Assembly (NCBI GenBank): GCA_947448675.1
Contig: CANFOR010000198.1
Span: forward strand, 1-5,375
Length of the DNA: 5,375 bases
Direction: 5' to 3'
From: Betaproteobacteria bacterium
GTDB lineage: Bacteria > Pseudomonadota > Gammaproteobacteria > Burkholderiales > Burkholderiaceae_C
Position 1 is the first letter of the stretch, and every line of letters begins with the position of its first letter. Positions 1-5,375 of this stretch are shown one piece after another. The notes beneath the pieces were generated by a model. The model was not told the DNA's origin. It saw nothing but the letters and a program-made list of their open reading frames with translations, and did no database searches. Position numbers and translations under genes: made by a program.

Positions 1-89
1 GTTTGTACTGGTTTCGTCAGCCAGCATTCAGTTTGGCGTCAGTAAGCGGTCAGACCCAGCCACCATAGTGCAGGCTCCTCATTCCGTCG

Positions 90-103
90 GAGTGAATTTA
101 CTC
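90..103. promoter_or_regulatory. Short imperfect palindrome in transporter leader
   Basis: GAGT and ACTC arms flank a central GAATTT; a G-U pair would extend the RNA stem to five pairs around an AAUU loop. It sits immediately 5' of the ribosome binding site of the transporter gene, where an operator or a small RNA hairpin could affect expression. A chance palindrome is equally possible. I could not find a convincing -35/-10 pair in bases 1-89, so the transporter promoter may lie upstream of the window or be of a non-sigma70 type. Confidence 0.25.
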
Positions 104-110
104 ATTTGTT

Positions 111-114
111 GGAG
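111..114 (+). promoter_or_regulatory. Ribosome binding site of the MHS transporter
   Basis: GGAG lies nine bases upstream of the ATG at 124, a good Shine-Dalgarno position. It decides the start: an in-frame TTG at 106 would place this motif inside the coding region and has no ribosome site of its own. Confidence 0.75.
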
Positions 115-123
115 ACAAACAAT

Positions 124-1785
124 ATGGCAACAGCAGTCGCAGTAGCGAGGCCGATGAGCCCTGAAGAAAAGAAGGTGATCTTCGCCTCGTCTTTGGGCAC
201 GGTGTTCGAGTGGTATGACTTCTACCTCTACGGTTCTTTGGCGGCCATCATCGCCAAGCAATTCTTCTCGGGCCTCGACGCGGGTTCGGCCTTCATTTTT
301 GCTTTGCTGGCTTTTGCCGCAGGCTTTATTGTTCGCCCCTTTGGTGCCATTGTGTTTGGCCGCTTGGGCGACATGATTGGCCGCAAATACACCTTCTTGG
401 TGACCATCTTGATCATGGGCCTGTCAACCTTCATCGTGGGCATTTTGCCCAGCTACGCCAGCATTGGCGCAGCCGCTCCGGTGATCTTGATCGCCCTGCG
501 CATGCTGCAAGGTTTGGCACTCGGCGGTGAGTACGGTGGCGCTGCCACCTACGTGGCCGAGCACTCGCCCCAGGGCAAACGCGGCGCCTACACCTCGTGG
601 ATCCAGACCACGGCCACCTTGGGCCTGTTCTTGTCTTTGATCGTGATTTTGGGCGTGCGCACCGCCATTGGCGAAGCAGCCTTTGCCGATTGGGGCTGGC
701 GCCTGCCTTTCCTGGTGTCGATCTTGCTGTTGGCGGTGTCGGTATACATCCGCTTGAGCATGAGCGAGTCACCAGCCTTCCAGAAAATGAAGGCCGAAGG
801 CAAAACCTCTAAAGCCCCGCTGACCGAAGCTTTTGGCCAATGGAAAAACCTCAAGATCGTGATCTTGGCCTTGATCGGCTTGACCGCTGGCCAAGCCGTG
901 GTGTGGTACTCGGGCCAGTTCTACGCATTGTTCTTCTTGACGCAATCGCTCAAAGTCGACGGCGCCACCGCCAACATTTATGTGGCCATTTCGCTCATCA
1001 TCGGCACGCCATTCTTCGTGATCTTTGGTAGCTTGTCCGACAAAATCGGCCGCAAGCCCATCATCATGATTGGCTGCTTATTGGCCGCTTTGACCTACTT
1101 CCCCGTGTTCACGGCACTCACCAAGGCGGCTAACCCTGCTCTGGCCGCTGCGCAAGCCAAGAACAAAGTGATCGTGACGGCTGACCCCGCAGAATGCTCG
1201 TTCCAATTCAACCCCACCGGCACCGTCAAGTTCACCAGTTCTTGCGACATTGCCAAGCAAGTGTTGGCTGGCGCTTCGGTGAGCTACGACAACGTGGCCG
1301 CTCCAGCGGGCACGTTAGCGAGCATCAAAATTGGTGAGACGGCCATTACTGGCTACACCTCCAAAGGCATGAGTGCCGACGACGCGAAGAAGAAAGACGC
1401 CGAGTTCAAAAAAGCCGTGGCCGACGACCTGAAAGCCGCTGGTTACCCCGCCAAAGCCGACATGAGCAAAGTGGACTCGGTGATGGTGGTTGCCATCCTG
1501 ACCTACTTGGTGCTCTTGGTCACCATGGTCTACGGCCCCATCGCCGCCATGCTGGTAGAGATGTTCCCCACCCGCATCCGCTACACGTCCATGAGCCTGC
1601 CCTACCACATTGGTAACGGCTGGTTTGGCGGCTTGCTGCCTACTACGGCTTTTGCCATCGTGGCGCAAACCGGCAATATGTACAACGGCCTGTGGTACCC
1701 CATCATCATTGCGGCAGCAACCTTCGTGATTGGCACTTTGTTCATCAAAGAAACCAAAGACGTGGACATCTACGCCCAAGACTGA
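124..1785 (+). CDS. MFS transporter, metabolite:H+ symporter (MHS) type
   Basis: Predicted inner-membrane proton symporter of 553 residues with twelve TM segments. The MHS subfamily (KgtP, ProP, ShiA, CitA relatives) imports organic acids or small zwitterions. Visible marks: FEWYDFYLYG in TM1 (28-37); the MFS loop 2-3 motif GRLGDMIGRK (79-88); RMLQGLALGGEYGGA in TM4 (126-140); WGWRLPF opening TM6 (190-196); a second loop motif GSLSDKIGRK (302-311) between TM8 and TM9; and the family-typical TRIRYTSMSLPYHIGNGWFGGLLP region (483-506). The ATG at 124 was chosen because GGAG precedes it. Oddity: residues about 333-450 form a soluble insert of roughly 118 residues between TM9 and TM10, on the periplasmic side by topology. 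It holds C358 and C374 and a Lys/Ala/Asp-rich helical stretch. This makes the protein longer than the 430-500 residues common in the family. Substrate cannot be read from sequence. It is monocistronic, ending in the terminator at 1834-1862. Confidence 0.93.
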   Translation: MATAVAVARPMSPEEKKVIFASSLGTVFEWYDFYLYGSLAAIIAKQFFSGLDAGSAFIFALLAFAAGFIVRPFGAIVFGRLGDMIGRKYTFLVTILIMGLSTFIVGILPSYASIGAAAPVILIALRMLQGLALGGEYGGAATYVAEHSPQGKRGAYTSWIQTTATLGLFLSLIVILGVRTAIGEAAFADWGWRLPFLVSILLLAVSVYIRLSMSESPAFQKMKAEGKTSKAPLTEAFGQWKNLKIVILALIGLTAGQAVVWYSGQFYALFFLTQSLKVDGATANIYVAISLIIGTPFFVIFGSLSDKIGRKPIIMIGCLLAALTYFPVFTALTKAANPALAAAQAKNKVIVTADPAECSFQFNPTGTVKFTSSCDIAKQVLAGASVSYDNVAAPAGTLASIKIGETAITGYTSKGMSADDAKKKDAEFKKAVADDLKAAGYPAKADMSKVDSVMVVAILTYLVLLVTMVYGPIAAMLVEMFPTRIRYTSMSLPYHIGNGWFGGLLPTTAFAIVAQTGNMYNGLWYPIIIAAATFVIGTLFIKETKDVDIYAQD

Positions 1786-1800
1786 ATTTAAATTTCATAC

Positions 1801-1828
1801 GGTGTGCGCTGCGCAAGCGGCCCACACC
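1801..1828 (+). other. Hairpin just after the transporter stop codon
   Basis: GGTGTG (1801-1806) pairs with CACACC (1823-1828), and inside it CGCT (1807-1810) pairs with AGCG (1816-1819), with a three-base bulge. No T run follows directly. It precedes the strong terminator by six bases and may protect the 3' end of the mRNA or assist termination. The pairing is seen in the sequence; the role is inferred. Confidence 0.5.
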
Positions 1829-1833
1829 CTTCG

Positions 1834-1862
1834 AGCCCTCTGCTTGCAGAGGGCTTTTTTTT
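1834..1862 (+). terminator. Rho-independent terminator of the transporter gene
   Basis: A perfect ten-base inverted repeat, AGCCCTCTGC (1834-1843) and GCAGAGGGCT (1846-1855), is followed by an uninterrupted run of eight T (1855-1862). In RNA the innermost pairs would open to give a GC-rich eight-pair stem with a six-base loop and a U tract, which is the textbook intrinsic terminator. It lies 48 bases after the stop codon and separates the transporter from the next gene. Confidence 0.93.
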
Positions 1863-1908
1863 GCCCTTGTTTTACCCACAGTTCAGACCCACTGCACGAC
1901 GACTACCT

Positions 1909-1936
1909 TTGACTACATGGGGCTTTCGCCTATAAA
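1909..1936 (+). promoter_or_regulatory. Sigma70-type promoter for the small gene
   Basis: TTGACT (1909-1914, five of six against TTGACA) and TATAAA (1931-1936, five of six against TATAAT) are separated by 16 bases. Transcription would begin near 1943, giving a leader of about 18 bases to the GTG at 1961 or 36 bases to the ATG at 1979. It lies downstream of the transporter terminator, consistent with an independent transcription unit that could also extend into uvrA. Confidence 0.7.
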
Positions 1937-1949
1937 AATCCTTGTCTAC

Positions 1950-1953
1950 AAGG
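1950..1953 (+). promoter_or_regulatory. Putative ribosome binding site favouring a GTG start
   Basis: AAGG with seven bases before GTG 1961. The competing ATG at 1979 lacks a suitably spaced Shine-Dalgarno sequence. With the transcription start predicted near 1943, this site would be only a few bases from the mRNA 5' end. Confidence 0.4.
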
Positions 1954-1960
1954 CCACAAA

Positions 1961-2449
1961 GTGGTTAGCATCGGGGCCATGGCACTAACAAAATCGGACA
2001 AAGGCCTGCACGCTTTTAAAACCCGCTCCAACGAGTTGAGCGTGCGCCAGCGCTCGGCCTTTATCATGTTTGACGGCAAACGCAGCGCATCCGAAGTTTT
2101 AGCGGCTACCGCAACCCTGGGCGTGACAGCAGAAGACATTGCGAGCTTGATCAAAGCCGGCATGGTGACAGACAGCACTCCACAAGCCTCGTTTGACAAA
2201 ACTGTGGCCTTCACCAACGCGTCAGCCAGCAAAGACAGCGAGAAAACCGTCAGCTCGCAAGACCGCTATCAGCGCGCCTACCTGATCGCCACCCAACTCA
2301 CGGCGGGTTTGGGCTTGCGCGGTTTTCGTTTGAACTTGGCGGTAGAGTCGGCCAATAGCTACGAAAAGCTCCTTGAGCTGGCCCCCAAAATCCGCGAAGC
2401 CGTGGGCGAAGAAAAATTCAAAGACTTGGGCTTGGCCCTCAGCGAATAA
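1961..2449 (+). CDS. Small soluble protein of unknown function
   Basis: I do not recognise a characterised family. The product is 162 residues from GTG 1961, or 156 from ATG 1979. I chose GTG because AAGG at 1950-1953 sits seven bases before it, whereas the ATG has only GGGG two bases upstream; the choice is uncertain. Two parts are visible. Residues about 26-70 form a helix-rich segment (SVRQRSAFIMFDGKRSASEV onward to LIKAGMV) resembling the small winged-helix-like N-terminal modules found in many betaproteobacterial hypothetical proteins. A Ser/Thr/Lys-rich linker follows (about 71-101). Residues 102-160 form a compact alpha-helical domain (RYQRAYLIATQLTAGLGLRG and the ELAPKIREAVG helix). 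There is no signal peptide, TM segment or cysteine, so it is probably cytosolic. It has its own promoter and lies 150 bases upstream of uvrA on the same strand; co-transcription is possible but no functional link is shown. Confidence 0.8.
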   Translation: MVSIGAMALTKSDKGLHAFKTRSNELSVRQRSAFIMFDGKRSASEVLAATATLGVTAEDIASLIKAGMVTDSTPQASFDKTVAFTNASASKDSEKTVSSQDRYQRAYLIATQLTAGLGLRGFRLNLAVESANSYEKLLELAPKIREAVGEEKFKDLGLALSE

Positions 2450-2454
2450 AACAC

Positions 2455-2479
2455 GGGCCTGCGGCGCCCGCCTAGGCCC
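2455..2479 (+). other. GC-rich inverted repeat after the small gene
   Basis: GGGCCT (2455-2460) pairs with AGGCCC (2474-2479) around a 13-base loop. An alternative pairing is CGGGC (2454-2458) with GCCCG (2466-2470). No T run follows immediately; the nearest short one is TTTT near 2494-2497. This is therefore a poor intrinsic terminator, and transcription from the promoter at 1909 may continue into uvrA. Confidence 0.35.
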
Positions 2480-2517
2480 TGCGCGGCATTGAATTTTGTC
2501 GAAACAAGCCCCCACAG

Positions 2518-2546
2518 CAGACTCTGCCCCAAAGCTTGCCTAGAAT
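2518..2546 (+). promoter_or_regulatory. Weak candidate promoter for uvrA
   Basis: TAGAAT (2541-2546) matches five of six bases of the -10 consensus. The hexamer 17 bases upstream, CAGACT (2518-2523), matches the -35 consensus at only three positions. It is overlapped by a perfect small inverted repeat, GCAGA-C-TCTGC (2517-2527), which could be a regulator site. I found no CTGT-N8-ACAG LexA-type box between 2450 and 2599, so SOS control is not supported by this sequence. Confidence 0.35.
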
Positions 2547-2599
2547 GCTCTGGCCTCTGTCCAGACTCTACCCAGCTCCAAGCCTCTAGAAAGCCACCC

Positions 2600-5375
2600 A
2601 TGTCCCAGGGAACCATCCGCATCCGCGGCGCGCGCCAGCACAACCTGAAAAACCTGGACATCGATTTCAAAACCGGCGAACTCACCGTGGTCACCGGCCC
2701 CAGCGGCTCGGGCAAGTCCAGCCTGGTGTTTGACACGCTCTACGCCGAAGGCCAGCGCCGCTATGTCGAAACCTTTAGCGCCTACGCGCGCCAGTTTCTC
2801 GACCGCATGGACAAACCGGCGGTAGACAAAGTCGAAGGCGTGCCGCCCGCCATTGCCATTGACCAAAGCAACCCGGTACGTTCTTCGCGCTCCACCGTGG
2901 GCACCATGACGGAGCTGAACGACCACCTCAAACTCTTGGTAGCGCGGGCGGGGGTTTTGTTTGACCAGCACACTGCTCAGGCTGTGCAACATGACTCGCC
3001 CGAAACTATTTACGCGCAGATCTCCGCCCGCGCTACTGCTGCTGCCACCGCCAATGCTACAAAATTAGTAGCTGTTGACGCAGTATTGGCGGGCGTTAAC
3101 GAGCCACGACTGGTTTTCACCTTCCCGGTAGAACTACCTGCCACGGCGAGCAGCGAAGAAGTACAGCAATGGCTGTCGGCCAGCGGCTTTACCCGCGTGC
3201 AAGCCGAACGCGAGCTGGCCACTCCCACCGGCCCGCGCAAGGTTTTAGACGTAGTGGCGGACCGCTTTCGCATCAGCACGGCAGAAAAAATCCGTGTAGT
3301 GGAAGCGATTGAGTTGGCCCTCAAACGCGGCAGCGGCCGGCTCAACGTGTATGCCCTGGGTGAAGAGGGCGACACACCCGAGATTTGGCGCTACTCCACT
3401 GGCCTGCACTGCGCCGACAGCGAGCTGCGCTACGCAGACCCGATTCCGTCGATGTTTTCGTTCAACTCCGCCGTGGGCGCTTGCGCGGTCTGCCGGGGCT
3501 TTGGCCGCGTCATTGGTGTGGACTACGGCCTGGTCATCCCCAATGACAAACTCACCCTGCGGGCCGGGGCCATCAAGCCCATGCAAACGCCCGCCTGGAG
3601 CGAATGCCAAGACGACCTGATGCGCCATGCCGAGGCAGCAGGCATCCCACGCGACACGCCTTGGTACAAGCTCACGCCCGAGCAGCAGCATTGGGTCGTG
3701 CACGGCAACCCGCAGTACAAAGACGGCCAATGGGGCAAGGTCTGGTACGGCGTGAAGCGGTTTTTTGAATACCTGGAGAGCAAGTCCTACAAGATGCACA
3801 TCCGCGTGCTGCTGTCCAAATACCGCAGCTATACGCCCTGCGAGACCTGCGGCGGCGCCCGCCTCAAAACCGAGAGCCTGCTCTGGCGCATTGGCAGCAA
3901 GGTCGACGCCGACGCCGTGCTGCCGCCCGCTAAGCGCTTTATGCCACGCGGAGTGCAATGGACGCGCGCCCAGCTCGAAGCCCTGCCCGGCCTGTGCCTG
4001 CATGACGTGATGATGCTCAGCGCCGACAGGCTCAAACGCTTTTTTGGCAGCATGCAAATCAATAGCACGGGTGCTGATGTTCAAGCGCTCAAACTGCTGC
4101 ACGAAGAGATTCGCACCCGCATCCAATACCTGTGCGACGTCGGCATTGGCTACCTCACGCTCGACCGCCAAAGCCGCACCCTGAGCGGTGGCGAGGTGCA
4201 GCGCATCAACCTCACAACGGCCCTGGGCACCTCGCTGGTCAACACCCTGTTTGTGCTGGACGAACCCAGCATCGGCCTGCATCCGCGCGACATGGACCGC
4301 ATCACCCAGGCCATGCTGCGCCTGCGCGACGCGGGCAACACCTTGGTGGTGGTGGAGCACGACCCGGCCGTGATGCTGGCCGCCGACCGCGTGCTCGACT
4401 TTGGCCCCGGTCCCGGCGAGCGCGGCGGGCAGATTGTGTTTGACGGCACGCCCGAGCAATTGCGCGACGCCGACACCCTGACCGGCGCTTACCTGGGCGC
4501 GCGCAAAACCATTGGCATGGGCCTCAAACGTTTGGTAAGCGACAACACGCCACGCCTCATTCTGGAAGGCGCACGCCAGCACAATTTGCAAAACATCACG
4601 GTGGATATTCCCTTGCAACGCCTGGTCTGCATCACGGGTGTGAGCGGCTCAGGCAAGTCCAGCCTGGTGCAAGACATTTTGGCCCCGGCCCTGCTGCGCC
4701 ACTTTGGCAAGGCCACTGAAGGAGCGGGCCTGCACGACCGCTTGCTCGGTGCCGACCACCTGAGCGAAGTGGTGTTTGTCGACCAATCCCCCATTGGCAA
4801 AACCGCCCGCTCCAACCCGGCCAGCTATGTGGGTGCGTGGGACGGTGTGCGCGAGATTTTTGCCACGGCGGCGCTCTCTAAACAACGCAGCTACACCGCC
4901 AGCAAGTTCAGCTTCAACAGTGGCGACGGGCGCTGCGCTCTGTGCGGTGGCTCGGGCTTTGAGCATGTGGAAATGCAGTTTTTGAGCGACGTGTATTTGC
5001 GCTGCCAAGACTGTGATGGCAAGCGCTACCGGCCCGAGATTTTGGAAGTGCGCGTCGAGCGAGGCAACCGCAGTTTGAACGTTGCCGACGTGCTGGACCT
5101 CACAGTGAGCGAAGCCGCGCTGCTGTTCGCCAACGACCGCGAGGTACTGCGCGCACTGCAACCCATCATCGACGTGGGCCTGGAATACGTCAAGCTCGGT
5201 CAGCCCGTGCCCACGCTCTCGGGCGGCGAGTCGCAGCGCTTGAAGCTCGCAGGCTTCTTGGCCGAAGCCGCACGCACGGCCAGCCAAAGCCGCCAGCCGC
5301 TGGCGCGCAAGGGCACGCTTTTCATGTTCGACGAGCCCACCACCGGCCTGCACTTTGACGACATTGCCAAGCTGA
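2600..5375 (+). CDS. uvrA: UvrA-family excinuclease ABC subunit A, 3' end outside window
   Basis: DNA-damage sensor ATPase of nucleotide excision repair: UvrA dimers scan DNA and load UvrB in the cytoplasm. The first 925 codons are present and the frame stays open to the last base. Start ATG 2600 gives the standard UvrA N-terminus (IRIRGARQHNLKN), with only a weak AGAAAG upstream. First ATPase half: Walker A GPSGSGKS (33-40), Q89, signature LSGGEVQR (528-535), Walker B with D554/E555, switch H587. Second half: GARQHNLQN (from 657), Walker A GVSGSGKS (680-687), Q729, signature LSGGESQR (873-880), Walker B D911/E912. The second-half zinc site is complete (C779, C782, C802, C805, same spacing as E. 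coli C740-C766). The first has C271, C295 and C298, but S274 where Cys is expected. GFGRVIG, RFFEYLESKSYKMHIRVLLS and LAGFLAEAA recall the long, roughly 1900-residue UvrA class of Burkholderiales and relatives; this is recalled, not searched. Either a stop comes within about 100 codons or a second UvrA-like half follows. It is probably not the housekeeping uvrA. Confidence 0.95.
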   Translation, partial: MSQGTIRIRGARQHNLKNLDIDFKTGELTVVTGPSGSGKSSLVFDTLYAEGQRRYVETFSAYARQFLDRMDKPAVDKVEGVPPAIAIDQSNPVRSSRSTVGTMTELNDHLKLLVARAGVLFDQHTAQAVQHDSPETIYAQISARATAAATANATKLVAVDAVLAGVNEPRLVFTFPVELPATASSEEVQQWLSASGFTRVQAERELATPTGPRKVLDVVADRFRISTAEKIRVVEAIELALKRGSGRLNVYALGEEGDTPEIWRYSTGLHCADSELRYADPIPSMFSFNSAVGACAVCRGFGRVIGVDYGLVIPNDKLTLRAGAIKPMQTPAWSECQDDLMRHAEAAGIPRDTPWYKLTPEQQHWVVHGNPQYKDGQWGKVWYGVKRFFEYLESKSYKMHIRVLLSKYRSYTPCETCGGARLKTESLLWRIGSKVDADAVLPPAKRFMPRGVQWTRAQLEALPGLCLHDVMMLSADRLKRFFGSMQINSTGADVQALKLLHEEIRTRIQYLCDVGIGYLTLDRQSRTLSGGEVQRINLTTALGTSLVNTLFVLDEPSIGLHPRDMDRITQAMLRLRDAGNTLVVVEHDPAVMLAADRVLDFGPGPGERGGQIVFDGTPEQLRDADTLTGAYLGARKTIGMGLKRLVSDNTPRLILEGARQHNLQNITVDIPLQRLVCITGVSGSGKSSLVQDILAPALLRHFGKATEGAGLHDRLLGADHLSEVVFVDQSPIGKTARSNPASYVGAWDGVREIFATAALSKQRSYTASKFSFNSGDGRCALCGGSGFEHVEMQFLSDVYLRCQDCDGKRYRPEILEVRVERGNRSLNVADVLDLTVSEAALLFANDREVLRALQPIIDVGLEYVKLGQPVPTLSGGESQRLKLAGFLAEAARTASQSRQPLARKGTLFMFDEPTTGLHFDDIAKL
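3056..3100 (+). repeat. REP-like double hairpin embedded in uvrA coding sequence
   Basis: Two adjacent inverted repeats lie here. GCTAC (3056-3060) pairs with GTAGC (3068-3072) over a 7-base AT-rich loop. GTTGACGC (3074-3081) pairs with GCGTTAAC (3093-3100), eight pairs including one G-U, over an 11-base loop. The order (AT-rich small hairpin, then AGCTG-TTGACGC, a spacer and GGCGTTAACGAG) resembles a palindromic intergenic repeat that I recall as common in Comamonadaceae genomes, with AGCTGCT-GCGC and GCGCTAGAG arms. The block is exactly 15 codons (residues A153-N167), in frame, less GC-rich than its surroundings, and uses the TTA leucine codon. It falls in the variable region of the UvrB-binding domain. 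The hairpins are seen directly; identity as a mobile repeat is inferred. Confidence 0.5.

Noticed and set aside
16..53. Three GTCAG pentamers in the first 53 bases (16-20, 38-42, 49-53)
   Set aside because: Irregular spacing and a very short motif; three copies in a short stretch are not enough to claim an operator array.
106..123. Upstream TTG start adding six residues to the transporter
   Set aside because: It would overlap the GGAG ribosome site that serves ATG 124, and the extra residues are not part of the MHS fold.
1315..1779. Minus-strand open frame opposite the transporter C-terminal part
   Set aside because: The translation is His/Gly/Val-rich low-complexity sequence typical of an antisense shadow, and the + strand transporter frame is continuous.
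2556..2574. Possible LexA box (CTGT ... CAG) upstream of uvrA
   Set aside because: The spacing is wrong: after CTGT and eight bases comes TACC, not ACAG. The match does not meet the CTGT-N8-ACAG pattern.
3245..4618. Long open frame of 457 codons on the minus strand
   Set aside because: It lies wholly antisense to uvrA, whose + strand frame carries all expected ATPase motifs. GC-rich third positions commonly leave the opposite strand open; the translated product shows no recognisable domain.
4649..5353. Second minus-strand open frame of 234 codons opposite uvrA
   Set aside because: Same shadow effect over the second ATPase half; no promoter, ribosome site or domain supports it.
5372..5375. 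Apparent TGA stop at the window end
   Set aside because: The TGA is out of frame: the uvrA codons here are CTG then A, so the gene continues beyond the window.

Overview
The window reads as chromosomal DNA from a betaproteobacterium. Order Burkholderiales, and probably family Comamonadaceae, is an inference from protein flavour and codon use (GC-rich third positions, many TTG/CTG leucines) and not a database result. All three recognisable genes lie on the + strand. I see no tRNA, rRNA, CRISPR array, insertion sequence or phage gene.

Layout: (1) 1-123 is an untranslated leader with a small palindrome and a clear ribosome binding site. (2) 124-1785 encodes a 553-residue MFS transporter of the metabolite:H+ symporter (MHS) type. 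It carries an unusually long soluble insert between TM9 and TM10. (3) 1786-1960 holds a hairpin, a strong intrinsic terminator (1834-1862) and a good sigma70-type promoter (1909-1936). (4) 1961-2449 encodes a small soluble protein of unknown function. (5) 2450-2599 is an intergenic stretch with an inverted repeat, a candidate -10 box and a short imperfect duplication. (6) 2600 to the window end is the first 925 codons of a UvrA-family excinuclease ATPase, still open when the window stops.

The transporter is closed off by its own terminator, so it is a separate unit. The small gene has its own promoter. No U-tract terminator follows it, so it may read through into uvrA. There is no evident functional pathway linking the three genes. 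UvrA is the damage-recognition ATPase of nucleotide excision repair. The flavour of this copy suggests the long, possibly double-length UvrA class rather than the housekeeping 940-residue form.

The most interesting signal is inside uvrA at 3056-3100. A 45-base double-hairpin block there has lower GC and includes a TTA codon. It looks like an intergenic REP-type repeat that has inserted in frame and is translated as about 15 extra residues. Other points worth checking are a missing zinc ligand in the first UvrA zinc site, the cysteine-containing periplasmic insert of the transporter, and the duplicated segment just upstream of uvrA.
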